A stretch of DNA of 64,000 nt. It comes from Candidatus Lernaella stagnicola (GTDB taxonomy: Bacteria; Lernaellota; Lernaellaia; Lernaellales; Lernaellaceae). The DNA is taken from contig JAVCCK010000027.1 of assembly GCA_030765525.1 (NCBI GenBank), forward strand, positions 124,001 through 188,000, read 5' to 3'. Below are positions 42,824 through 50,943 of the stretch, piece after piece. The translations under genes and the position numbers were made by a program. The notes beneath the pieces are model-generated. The model was not told the DNA's origin. It did no database searches and saw nothing but the letters and a program-made list of their open reading frames with translations. The stretch's first letter is position 1. Every line of letters starts with the position of its first letter.

Positions 42824-44314
42824 TTATTCGAAACCGACGTAGTCGATGACGCCCGCGCTGTCGTAAATCGCGTCGGCCACGTCGCTGACAGTAATCAGCA
42901 CCGTGATCGTCGCACCCGGCTCGACGCCGTATTCAGCAATGTAACCATTGACGTTGTCGTCGTTGCCGTCACCACGCGGCGTGTTGTCGTTCTCGCCGTT
43001 CCATTTCAGGTGACCGTCAAAGGCGTTGCCGCCGTTGGTCTCGCCCGGTGTCGAATCGGCTGCATTGGGACCCGCGTCGACGCTGTCGGCGATGGTGCCG
43101 ATCACGCCGCCGTTGCTTATGAATTCCCAATTGTTCGGACCGTTGACCGTACGATTCACGACGTAGTCGTACTCACCCTGAATGATCACGGTGAAGATAT
43201 CGTTGTACGGCGAGCCGACCCATTCCTTGTATTCCTGGCTCAGGAAGTCGAAGGAAACCACGAAGGTATCGGTATCGTCGGGCACCATGAAGGTGCGCGT
43301 CACCGTGCAGCTCTGCAGGCCGCCCGCCGTGGGCGAACCGCTGGAAATGAAGCCGAAGGATTTGTCGGTGTCCGCGCCGGCCGGGAACAGGTAGTCGTAG
43401 TCGTCGCCGGCGTTGGTAACCTGCGCGAAGCAATCGCCGGTGGACGCCCAACCGGTGTCTTCGTCGTCGAATTCGAAGTAGTAGCCGCTGCTGGGCGCGC
43501 CGGGATCCGGATCGTCGTCGTTGCCCAGATCAGTTTCGCCGGCGTCGACGATGTTCGTGTTCACACCGTCTTCAAGCTGACTTTGCGGCGGGGTCTCTTC
43601 GGGATCCTTCGGGTTCTCTTCGTCGGTGACCGGGGCGCTGTCGCTACCCGTGCAATCGCCGGCGTCGAAATTCACCGCGGCCGGGGCGCCATCCACGCTG
43701 GGCAGAGCCCAACTGCCGTTGCCCGCCGCGAAAGTGAAGAAGGGGCCCTTGGAGGCGAGCACGAGCACCGTGTTGGCGGGCGGCGCGTTGCCGTCGCAAT
43801 CGGTGACCATGCCCTTGACGAAGCCCACGGCGTTGCGTGCGTGATACGCCGCGTACCAGCCCGGACCACTGGAGCCCACGCTGGCGCCGAGCACGTCAAT
43901 GCTCTCGCCGTCGAGTTTGATTTCACCGCCATCGATCAAGATTTTGTTCGCGTAACGCAGACCGTTGCCGCCGGTGTCGCCTTTGGCCGCGACCTTGCCG
44001 ATCATGATCTGGTTGTCGAAGTCGCCGAAGTCCAACCCGAAGTCTTCCAGCGGCGAAATGTCGACGGAAAAAGATCCGTCGATCTGTTCGGCCAATTCAG
44101 CATCTTCAAGATTGACTGCGAAGATGAAATCCCAACCAAAGGGCGTATTCACGCCCGACAGGTCTTCAAAATCTTCTTCGGTCAATTCCCAATCGTAATC
44201 CGTTAGTTCTTCGAGTGCTTTTTCGGCCGCATCTTCGGCCGCATCGCAGCCCGTAAGCGCGAAAATGGCAAATACCGCCACGAAAAGCCACGCGAGTTTA
44301 CTCCACCGTTTCAT
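42824..44314 (-). CDS. Choice-of-anchor-type lipoprotein
   Basis: This 496-residue lipoprotein starts at the ATG 44314, with GGGAGGG upstream; signal MKRWSKLAWLFVAVFAIFAL ends in TGC. Asp at +2 (CDAAED). Residues about 25-260 are unique. The second half is like choice-of-anchor families seen on secreted proteins: FFSFDFLSQEY-like VSFDFLSQEYKEWVGSPYND, DIFTVIIQGEYDY, NPTTPGETNGGNAFDG-like segment and the terminal VSDVADAIYDSAGVIDYVGFE. Two Cys pairs are likely disulfides. It has a promoter and terminator of its own, so is a single-gene unit. Confidence 0.75.
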   Translation of the reverse strand: MKRWSKLAWLFVAVFAIFALTGCDAAEDAAEKALEELTDYDWELTEEDFEDLSGVNTPFGWDFIFAVNLEDAELAEQIDGSFSVDISPLEDFGLDFGDFDNQIMIGKVAAKGDTGGNGLRYANKILIDGGEIKLDGESIDVLGASVGSSGPGWYAAYHARNAVGFVKGMVTDCDGNAPPANTVLVLASKGPFFTFAAGNGSWALPSVDGAPAAVNFDAGDCTGSDSAPVTDEENPKDPEETPPQSQLEDGVNTNIVDAGETDLGNDDDPDPGAPSSGYYFEFDDEDTGWASTGDCFAQVTNAGDDYDYLFPAGADTDKSFGFISSGSPTAGGLQSCTVTRTFMVPDDTDTFVVSFDFLSQEYKEWVGSPYNDIFTVIIQGEYDYVVNRTVNGPNNWEFISNGGVIGTIADSVDAGPNAADSTPGETNGGNAFDGHLKWNGENDNTPRGDGNDDNVNGYIAEYGVEPGATITVLITVSDVADAIYDSAGVIDYVGFE

Positions 44315-44409
44315 TTCACCCTCCCATGATGGGTTATTGGTGTTTGTCATGTTCGTTTCAACAAAGAACGTGTCGGGCGTTCGACCCGGTGAGGAACGCT
44401 CGACGGTCC

Positions 44410-44439
44410 CTTATACAAAGTTGCTCTTATATCTGTCAA
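44410..44439 (-). promoter_or_regulatory. Strong putative sigma70-type promoter
   Basis: On the minus strand TTGACA (44439-44434) and TATAAG (44415-44410) are spaced by 18 bp, about 95 bp before the start at 44314. This is one of the best consensus matches in the window. Confidence 0.65.
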
Positions 44440-44449
44440 TCAAATCGGC

Positions 44450-46009
44450 TCAGGGCGCCAATTCAGTCTCGCCGCTCGAAAACGGATTCCGCGTCCCATC
44501 GGTCACGGCCACGCGTACGTGATCGCGCTCGTACAGCAGAATCACCTTCTTACCAGGTAGATCACCCAGCACCCGATCTAGTTCCGCCCACTCTGCAAAA
44601 CGGTACTCTTCGATCTTATCTCCGTAATAATACTCGAATATTTTCCCGCCGCCGAGTACGTATGCGCCCTCCATGTAGTAAATCGAGTAGAAGGGCGCCG
44701 GGCCGGGGTCACGATTGCTGACGATGATCCGCTGCGTGGGCAGTTCGGGCAGTTGCGCGCGAATCTCATTCATCAGTTTGGCGCACCAGACGCCGCCGGT
44801 TCGTATCCGTTGCGTCTTGTGGACGATCGACTGCCCGTGACTCCAGGCCAGAACCAAGAGAAACGCGACCAGTATCGCCAGCCAAACGCGCCGGTTTCGC
44901 GATGCCAGATAGCGTATCCACGCCACGATGGCCGCCCCCATGATCGCCGCGAAAATCGCGTTCGGCTTATACGCGTACAGCTCACTGACCTGATTTAGAA
45001 ACACGTCCGGCGTCATCACCACGAAAAGCAGCACCAGCAGGACGATCAGCGGCGCGCGATCGCTTACTCGGCGGCGGTAACGGATGGCCACCCCGCCGCC
45101 CAACAAGACGAGCACGGCCACCATCGAGGCGACCCACGCGGTCATGAACGGAGCCGAATTCAACCGCAACACGATGATCGAACTGCCGACCGGCGTCACC
45201 ATCGCCAAGAGAAAAAGCATAATGTTTTTCGGGACATTCAATCCCGGGCACAAACCGTACCGTCCCGGACCGCAGATTTCCGGCCCTCCGGCACCGGAGT
45301 GCCAGCGCATGAGAAAATAAACCGTCAGCACGACAACGTAGGGCGCCGCCAGTGTGACGGCCCGCGCAACGCGCTCACGCTTGGCCGCGCGGCTCAGTTC
45401 CCAGATCAGCAGTACCGCCAATGCCGGCACGTAACTGATGCCCGCGTCTTTCCACATCAGCGCGACAAATAGCCATGCAGCGCTGATCAGCGCTTCCCAC
45501 GACAGTAGCGGCCGTTCAGGATATCGGCGCAGCGCAAAGCCCAGCGCCATCATCCCGCAGAAGGTGGAGTAGACCTGGCTGGCCGCGTCATTGGATAGGG
45601 CTGCCATCGCGTTGGCGTGGCTCAGAGCGAAAAAAGCCCCGGCCAGTAGGGCGACCGCACGATCGAAGCGTAAGCGCCGTACGAACCAATACACGGACAA
45701 TACGGTCAACATATGGCCGACGATGGTCGCCCAGCGGTACAAAAAGGGATCGTCGCCCAATTGCGCCATGTCGGCGCGAATCAGCAGAAGGTCCAGAGGG
45801 CGGTAAAACTCAGGATTGTAAAACACCGTGACAAGGTGCCACCACGGCTGATCGAGCGAAGATTTCACCGTAGCCCAGGAAATATAATCGTCGGCGAAGA
45901 GCATGAGATCGTCGCTGGTGCCGTACAGTGCCAAGACCGTAAGCAAAACCCCGGTGATGCCGACGGTTCGGTTCTGCATCAAGTACGTTTTCACGCTACG
46001 CCAGTTCAC
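44450..46009 (-). CDS. GT-C-like polytopic membrane protein
   Basis: The product has about ten hydrophobic helices and a soluble C-terminal part (IIVSNRDPGPAPFYSIYYME, VILLYERDHVRVAV). The loop after the first helix is GT-C-like: DDLMLFADDYISWATVKSSL, then FYNPEFYRPLDLLLI, the acidic pair and YRPL motif seen in PMT/TMTC-type transferases. The N terminus is uncertain: GTG 46009 (used here, about 519 residues), TTG 46093 or ATG 45979 are all in frame. Probably transfers a sugar from a lipid carrier to a protein or lipid, but the family call is by pattern only. Confidence 0.7.
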   Translation of the reverse strand: MNWRSVKTYLMQNRTVGITGVLLTVLALYGTSDDLMLFADDYISWATVKSSLDQPWWHLVTVFYNPEFYRPLDLLLIRADMAQLGDDPFLYRWATIVGHMLTVLSVYWFVRRLRFDRAVALLAGAFFALSHANAMAALSNDAASQVYSTFCGMMALGFALRRYPERPLLSWEALISAAWLFVALMWKDAGISYVPALAVLLIWELSRAAKRERVARAVTLAAPYVVVLTVYFLMRWHSGAGGPEICGPGRYGLCPGLNVPKNIMLFLLAMVTPVGSSIIVLRLNSAPFMTAWVASMVAVLVLLGGGVAIRYRRRVSDRAPLIVLLVLLFVVMTPDVFLNQVSELYAYKPNAIFAAIMGAAIVAWIRYLASRNRRVWLAILVAFLLVLAWSHGQSIVHKTQRIRTGGVWCAKLMNEIRAQLPELPTQRIIVSNRDPGPAPFYSIYYMEGAYVLGGGKIFEYYYGDKIEEYRFAEWAELDRVLGDLPGKKVILLYERDHVRVAVTDGTRNPFSSGETELAP

Positions 46010-46093
46010 GCGCTGTTCCACCCTCTTGCGCCCGCCGTCCAGCCTGTGGACAGATCTGTGGATGAATTTCCACCGGTCCGATTTCCGCAACAA

Positions 46094-46376
46094 AATGGCG
46101 GATTTAGTCTCAATTTTTCACTATCAGTAAACAAACCCAAGAAAACCGGAATCGCGAAGTAAAAATGTTTATATCTTTCATTTCAATAACTTATCAAGAA
46201 TCATTGCTAAGCGGAAGAAATCTCTTTCGTGATCCGCGTTGGCAGCAGCCCCCTCTTTTCTTATTGGCCTTGCCATTGTGTATCTCGGGTTCAAAAAGGT
46301 TTCCACTCACAACTTATCCACAGGTTGGTTGCCATGAAAAAATGTCCGATTTTTCAGCCATTTGTCAATTTCAACG
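46094..46376. other. AT-rich intergenic region with DnaA-box-like sequences
   Basis: The gap has about two-thirds A+T in its middle part (46100-46220) against roughly 40% around. It contains one perfect DnaA box TTATCCACA on the plus strand (46314-46322). Two near matches on the minus strand, TCATCCACA (46065-46057) and CTGTCCACA (46053-46045), lie just to its left. All three share the heptamer TCCACAG. No dnaA, dnaN, rpmH or parA gene is near, so an origin is only a possibility. Confidence 0.4.
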
Positions 46377-46955
46377 TCAATTATTTTGCCTACCGGTTGC
46401 GACATTATTGGGACTTCGCGTTTCAAATCTCTTTGCCAGTGAGTCCTTGGCCATCATCGTCAACGCGGCGAAGACCGCCCCGATCGCGTAGCCGAGCAAC
46501 ACGTCGAGCGGATAATGTACGCCCGCGTAAACCCGGCTCCAACCTACCGCCAGTGCAACGATCACGAACACCGGTGCGAGCCTTCGATAACGTATGGAAA
46601 ACAAAAGAGCCGCCGCGGCAATGTTGGCGGCGTGGTTGGAAGGCATCGAAAAACCGCTCTTGCGCCCCAGCAACATGCGCACACCTTCCAGAGCGATGGT
46701 GGGCCGCGGCCGGCCGATCAGCGGTTTTAGAACCTGGGCGCAAAATACGTCGGTTAATACGACGGCAACGACCGCCGCCAAGACAAACCAGCGCCCCTGC
46801 CGCCCACCCTTGACGAGCAAGTACGCGGCAAAGGCGCCGAGAGGAACCCACAGCCACCACGGATCCTGCAGCGCCACCGCCAGCCAATCCAAGCCCTTGG
46901 CGGTGAACCCACGGTTGATCAGCTCAAATAGCCGTAGGTCTAGTTCGTAAAGCAA
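46377..46955 (-). CDS. PAP2-family phosphatase (undecaprenyl-PP or lipid phosphatase type)
   Basis: This 192-residue membrane protein has the three-part PAP2 active site: KPLIGRPRP (about residues 77-85), SMPSNHAAN (about 107-115, with Asn in place of the usual Gly of PSGH) and SRVYAGVHYPLDVLLGYAIG with the catalytic His and Asp. Such enzymes dephosphorylate lipid diphosphates such as undecaprenyl-PP or phosphatidylglycerol phosphate. The start is TTG at 46955, with GAGG upstream. A terminator-like hairpin of the previous gene lies between. Confidence 0.9.
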   Translation of the reverse strand: MLYELDLRLFELINRGFTAKGLDWLAVALQDPWWLWVPLGAFAAYLLVKGGRQGRWFVLAAVVAVVLTDVFCAQVLKPLIGRPRPTIALEGVRMLLGRKSGFSMPSNHAANIAAAALLFSIRYRRLAPVFVIVALAVGWSRVYAGVHYPLDVLLGYAIGAVFAALTMMAKDSLAKRFETRSPNNVATGRQNN

Positions 46956-46972
46956 CTTTGTTACGCCTCAGC

Positions 46973-47006
46973 ACAAAAGAAGAAGGGCGCCCGTTGAGAG
47001 GCGCCC
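46973..47006 (-). terminator. Rho-independent terminator of the small lipoprotein gene
   Basis: On the minus strand GGGCGCC (47006-47000) pairs with GGCGCCC (46991-46985), an 8-base loop, and is followed by TTCTTCTTTTGT. It begins 27 bp after the stop codon at 47034. Confidence 0.8.
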
Positions 47007-47033
47007 CGTACGTTCCATTCTCGTGTGAAGTGC

Positions 47034-47285
47034 TTACTTGCCCTTCTTGCCGAAGCCCTTCGCTTTCTTGGCTTTTTTCGGAGCCTTTTTGCCGATTTTC
47101 GCGGGTTTCGGAGCCGGAGTCTCAGCCTTCGGCTTAATCGCGGCGGGAGCCGGAGCCGCGGCCGGGGCCGGTTTCATGGCCGGTTTCGGAGCCGGTTTCG
47201 GCTCGTCTTTTTTGCTGCAGCCAACCAGCGCAAAAAGGCTGAAGGCGAACAGTAAAACAGTGATGATAACGATAGCGCGTTTCAT
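47034..47285 (-). CDS. Mini-lipoprotein, Lys/Pro/Ala-rich
   Basis: An 83-residue protein: signal MKRAIVIITVLLFAFSLFAL ending in lipobox VGC, then about 58 mature residues built of KPAPKPAMKPAPAAAP and, at the end, KKAPKKAKKAKGFGKKGK. The mature part is almost entirely Lys, Pro, Ala and Gly with a net charge near +20. GGAGG lies before the ATG. It has its own terminator. The composition suggests an extended, cationic tether that would bind acidic polymers such as LPS, teichoic-like glycans or nucleic acid; function unknown. Confidence 0.8.
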   Translation of the reverse strand: MKRAIVIITVLLFAFSLFALVGCSKKDEPKPAPKPAMKPAPAAAPAPAAIKPKAETPAPKPAKIGKKAPKKAKKAKGFGKKGK

Positions 47286-47625
47286 TCGAGCAACCTCCAT
47301 CAATTGTTTGCAAAGTTCGAAGGGACTGTATACCACAGTACCCAGAGACAAACGAGATCTTTTCCCGATTCGCATATCAGTATGACGATCTTCGCCCGTC
47401 TTTGTTCCCTTCGCCGGTGAACCGAGTTGCCGGTTCCGCCCACTCGCCGTATTCCAAACACCAAACCACCCGCGAGCCAATTGGACGCCCTCAAGATGAT
47501 TTCTGTTTTTCAATGGCGGTAAGTGAGCTTAGAAAAAACATAGTAGACCGCCTCTTTGATGTCAATACGTTTTTATGTATGAATACGTAACGAACACCGA
47601 ACGCGATTCAACAAGGGGACAAAAC
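47286..47625. other. Divergent intergenic region, no gene seen
   Basis: This 340-bp gap separates the mini-lipoprotein from the peptidase. No tRNA, riboswitch or coding frame was recognised in it. It is AT-richer near its right end, where TTGATG (47556-47561) and TATGAA (47578-47583), 16 bp apart, could be the promoter of the peptidase gene. Confidence 0.4.
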
Positions 47626-48849
47626 GTGCGAAAATTCAACGCGAAACGGGCTGTGGACTACGCTCGCCGACTATCCTTCCCGAGATTGGTCGGGACTCCC
47701 GCCGAACCCGAGGCTCGCCGAATCGTGCAAAACTGGCTGGCCGAATTGGGACTGCAACCGAAAGAAGACGCCTTTCACTTCTTCCCCATGTTGCCCTTCG
47801 GCATGCTGCGCGTGTTGCTCGGCGCCGGCCTGCTCCTGTTGATCATCCACCGACTGTTGCTCAGCTCCGTCCCCTGGTTCGGAGCTTTGTTCGGCTTGGT
47901 CCTGCCGCTGGTCGCCCGCAAACTGTGGGCCCGATACCGGCGCGCCGCGGCCGAGAAACTGTACGACCGCCGGGCGGAACACCCTTTCGTCGCCGCTGTG
48001 ACTCCGGGAGCCGGGTGGCAACTGCGCAGCAGCAATATCGTCGCCGACCTACCCTGTCGCGGCGAACCGGTCGAGCGCTTGGTCCTTTCGGCGCACACGG
48101 ACTCCAAAAGTCAAAACATGTCGATCGTCACCCGCGCCGTGTGCTCGATCCTTTTCACGCTGGGCGTATTCGTCTTGCCCCTGGCCACGACGCCCGCGCT
48201 GTTTTGGCCCGCCTGGTTACTCGGCTTGCCCGGAGTGATCTGGTGGACATTCTGGGCCCTGGCTGTGCTTTCCGGTGTCGTATTGCTCACGCTGAAGGTC
48301 GCCAACGAATCACCCGGCGCGGTCGACAACGCGGGCGCTTGCGGCGTGCTGATGGAAACCGCGCAGGCCTTGGTCGCGGACCCGCCCGCCGGTGTGGCGG
48401 TGCGTGTGCTGTTCACGGGAGCGGAGGAACTGGGCTTGGCCGGCGGTTACCACTATGTGCGCGGGCTGGCCGAGGAGCCCGAATGGCGCGAGGCGACGTA
48501 TCTGAACTTCGAGGGTGTCGGGCTGGGCACGAAAATATGGCTTGCCACGGGCACGGGACCGGATAAACTCCGTCAAGCGGCGGCCGAGCGGGCCGTAGAA
48601 TTCGCCGAACAGGTCAGCGCCGCGGCGGGTGTAAAAACCAAGCGCCTGGGGCGTCTGGTCGGTGGTGAGGCGGATCACATTCCGCTCGTGGAGGCGGGGC
48701 TGGCGGCGGTGACGCTGATGTTTTCCGGCCCGAACGGGACGAAAATTCACACCGCCGGTGATCGGCCTGAGTTGATCCAGGAGTCTTCGCTGGCCGCGGC
48801 GGGCGAAATCGTGCTGGCGGCGATACGTCGTCTGGAAAAATCGAGGTGA
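47626..48849 (+). CDS. M28-family metallopeptidase (membrane-associated)
   Basis: The product is about 407 residues. The zinc sites of the M28 family are present: SAHTDSKSQ (His, Asp), VDNAGACGVLME (bridging Asp), GAEELGLAGG (Glu-Glu catalytic and ligand), NFEGVG (acidic ligand) and EADHIPLVEAGL (His ligand). Unusually three or four hydrophobic spans interrupt the domain (LRVLLGAGLLLLIIHRLL, and a pair between the first and second zinc motifs), so the enzyme is likely anchored in the inner membrane. GTG 47626 is preferred because AAGGGGA lies just before it; ATG 47575 overlaps a possible -10 element. Confidence 0.85.
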   Translation: MRKFNAKRAVDYARRLSFPRLVGTPAEPEARRIVQNWLAELGLQPKEDAFHFFPMLPFGMLRVLLGAGLLLLIIHRLLLSSVPWFGALFGLVLPLVARKLWARYRRAAAEKLYDRRAEHPFVAAVTPGAGWQLRSSNIVADLPCRGEPVERLVLSAHTDSKSQNMSIVTRAVCSILFTLGVFVLPLATTPALFWPAWLLGLPGVIWWTFWALAVLSGVVLLTLKVANESPGAVDNAGACGVLMETAQALVADPPAGVAVRVLFTGAEELGLAGGYHYVRGLAEEPEWREATYLNFEGVGLGTKIWLATGTGPDKLRQAAAERAVEFAEQVSAAAGVKTKRLGRLVGGEADHIPLVEAGLAAVTLMFSGPNGTKIHTAGDRPELIQESSLAAAGEIVLAAIRRLEKSR

Positions 48850-48909
48850 TGAGAAAAACCGGTTTTCCCTTTTAAATCAAGGGACATACCATATAACCGA
48901 AAGAAAAGC

Positions 48910-48939
48910 TTGACATTTTCCCCTCTAAACTCATATATA
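48910..48939 (+). promoter_or_regulatory. Strong putative sigma70-type promoter of the bamD operon
   Basis: Perfect TTGACA (48910-48915) and TATATA (48934-48939), 18 bp apart, lie only 12 bp before the start codon, implying a very short leader. AAGGCG occurs 6-11 bp before the ATG. Confidence 0.65.
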
Positions 48940-48951
48940 GAAGGCGAAATT

Positions 48952-49731
48952 ATGGTCTCGAGGAAAAGCGTGCGTTTGGCCAAAAAGTTACCGAATCGAC
49001 TTCTTTTTATCGCCTTGTGCTGCGCGATCTGGCTGGCGCTTGCCTCATGCGGGCCCCGTTTCGAGGATATGTCGGCGGCGGAAATCAGCTCCTACGCTCA
49101 GGATAGATTCGAAAATAAGAAATACAGTGATGCCATCGACGCGTACGAAGCGTTGATCGACTTGTATCCCTTCTCGATGTACGTCACGCTCGCTGAATTG
49201 GGCCTCGCCGACGCCGAATTCGCCCGCAAACGGTGGATCGAAGCCGAGGCCGCGTACGACGCTTTCGCCAAACGGCACCCCAACCACGATAAAATCGATC
49301 ACGCGATTTATCATAGCGGAATGTGCAGCTACGAGCAGAAACTGGCGATCGACCGCGATCAAACCCAAACTCAAAAAGCCGAAAGCAATCTCTCGAAGGT
49401 TGTTTCGCAATACCCCGACAGCAGCTACTACGCCGAGGCCCGACTGCACCTCAAAGAAGTGCGAAACGACCTGGCCAAGCGCGAACGGTACGTGGCCAAA
49501 CATTACTGGCGCGACAAGGAATACTACGCCGCCTACAAACGTTACGAGCGAATTTTCCGCTTGTTTTCCGATACCGATTACTACGAGGAAGCGCTGTATT
49601 ACGGCGCGCGCTGTTTGATCAACCTGGACGAAAATCGCCAGGCAGAGCGCTTGCTGGATCAGTTGCTGCGGAGATTTCCGGACGGTAAATACGCCGATGA
49701 CGCGAAAGATTTATTGGCCGAAACTGACTAA
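48952..49731 (+). CDS. bamD: BamD-like outer-membrane protein assembly lipoprotein
   Basis: The 259-residue protein has lipobox LASC in a signal ending ALASCGPRF. The mature part is TPR-like with the BamD order of repeats: YAQDRFENKKYSDAIDAYEA, LIDLYPFSMYVTLAELGLA, AYDAFAKRHPNHDKIDHAIY, NLSKVVSQYPDSSYYAEARL and YKRYERIFRLFSDTDYYEEA. The family length is about 245. BamD binds BamA and inserts beta-barrels into the outer membrane. It starts an operon with a small lipoprotein and a TPR protein; the overlap of 35 bp with the next gene argues for coupled translation. Confidence 0.85.
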   Translation: MVSRKSVRLAKKLPNRLLFIALCCAIWLALASCGPRFEDMSAAEISSYAQDRFENKKYSDAIDAYEALIDLYPFSMYVTLAELGLADAEFARKRWIEAEAAYDAFAKRHPNHDKIDHAIYHSGMCSYEQKLAIDRDQTQTQKAESNLSKVVSQYPDSSYYAEARLHLKEVRNDLAKRERYVAKHYWRDKEYYAAYKRYERIFRLFSDTDYYEEALYYGARCLINLDENRQAERLLDQLLRRFPDGKYADDAKDLLAETD

Positions 49732-50218
49732 GGCCCTGCTGCCGGCGGCCCTAGCCTTGCTGCTGCTGTTGGCGGCGGGTTGTGCCGACGATCGTGACCT
49801 GATCACCCAAACCCTCGACGCCCGCAACCAGGCGCTCAACACGCGAAATGTCGAAGCGTATCTGGAATTGATTTCGCCGGACTACCTGAAGGCAGACCCC
49901 CAATACGACGCGCGTCAATCCATCACCCAGACCTTCGTGAAAATGGCCTCGGTTCAAATCCAGATCTTCCGCCGCGACATTCAGTTCCGCTCGGAGGATA
50001 TCGCCGAGGTCTATCAAGAATACAAAATGGTGTTCACCACGAAAAAAGGGAAAGCTCACCACGTCAAACACCACGATCGCTTTCTCATGAAACGGCACGG
50101 GAGTCGGCTTTTTCCCAAATGGCTCATATACCAGGGGCTCGACGCCCCGATTTCTTTCCCAAAACCGCCGCCAACCGACGGTGCATCGGCTCCGGAAAAG
50201 GAGGACAATTCCCAATGA
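49697..50218 (+). CDS. Small lipoprotein with NTF2-like features
   Basis: The 173-residue protein starts inside the bamD coding region. Signal and lipobox are clear (LPAALALLLLLAAGCADD). The mature domain has the start of NTF2/SnoaL-like folds (ITQTLDARNQALNTRNVEAY, LELISPDYL, then curved strands VQIQIFRRDIQFRSE, KMVFTTKKGKAHHVKHHDRF). These folds are adaptable scaffolds or small-molecule binders, so function is open. The C-terminal tail is Pro-rich. The stop overlaps the next start (ATGA). Confidence 0.7.
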   Translation: MTRKIYWPKLTKALLPAALALLLLLAAGCADDRDLITQTLDARNQALNTRNVEAYLELISPDYLKADPQYDARQSITQTFVKMASVQIQIFRRDIQFRSEDIAEVYQEYKMVFTTKKGKAHHVKHHDRFLMKRHGSRLFPKWLIYQGLDAPISFPKPPPTDGASAPEKEDNSQ

Positions 50219-50925
50219 ATCCGGAAGTCAAAACCATGCTCGAAGATGCTCGCGACGCGTATGATCGGGGGGACTTTGCCGTCGCCGAGAAGCTGTTTAC
50301 CCAGTTGGTGCGCCATCAGCCGCAGTGGTCGGAGTTGTACGGCAAGCTGGGCGCGATCTATCACCGCGCGGGGCGTTTCACCGACGCGGTCAAGCTCTAT
50401 GCTTACGCCCTGCAACTCAATCCGCGCTACATCGAGGCGCGGCTGAATCTTTCCGTGTTGCTCAACGACATGGGGCACTACGATCACGCCGCCAAGCTCG
50501 TGGGAAAAATGAGCAAGATCATTCCCTATCCCGGGCGCCTGGGCATGGGAACTCTGGCCAACAAGCACGTGGCCACCGGCGACGCCTATTTCGCCCTCGA
50601 GCTATTCAATCACGCGCGTATCGAGTACGAGCACGCCGCCAAGCTCCGCCCGGGCTGGCCCGACCTGAAAATCAAACTCGGAATAGCCTTCCGCCGGCTC
50701 GGCCGAACCGCGGACGCCGTTCGCGAAATCAACGCCGCGCTCGAGATCCACGACGACAATCCGCGGTGGCACAGCGAACTGGCCTTGAGCTATTTCCAGA
50801 GCGGTGACGTCCAACATGCGGTGGCGACTTGGCAGGCGGTATTGCAGCGCTGGCCGGACCACGAACCGTCGGCGCGCTACTTGACGATGGCGCGCGGCAA
50901 GGGCGCCGAAACAAGCGCCGCATAA
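50215..50925 (+). CDS. TPR-repeat protein
   Basis: The 236-residue protein has about five to six TPR units (AYDRGDFAVAEKLFTQLVRH, LYGKLGAIYHRAGRFTDAVK, AKLRPGWPDLKIKLGIAFRR, SELALSYFQSGDVQHAVATW). No signal peptide. A perfect AAGGAGG lies 11 bases before the ATG. It is the last gene of the operon with bamD and ends 19 bp before the stop of addA on the other strand. Confidence 0.85.
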   Translation: MNPEVKTMLEDARDAYDRGDFAVAEKLFTQLVRHQPQWSELYGKLGAIYHRAGRFTDAVKLYAYALQLNPRYIEARLNLSVLLNDMGHYDHAAKLVGKMSKIIPYPGRLGMGTLANKHVATGDAYFALELFNHARIEYEHAAKLRPGWPDLKIKLGIAFRRLGRTADAVREINAALEIHDDNPRWHSELALSYFQSGDVQHAVATWQAVLQRWPDHEPSARYLTMARGKGAETSAA

Positions 50926-50943
50926 TACGCTCCGCAAAACCAA

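Noticed and set aside
46094-46376. A confirmed replication origin
   Set aside because: Only one perfect DnaA box, no dnaA/dnaN/rpmH, and no clear gene-direction switch; kept as a low-confidence site.
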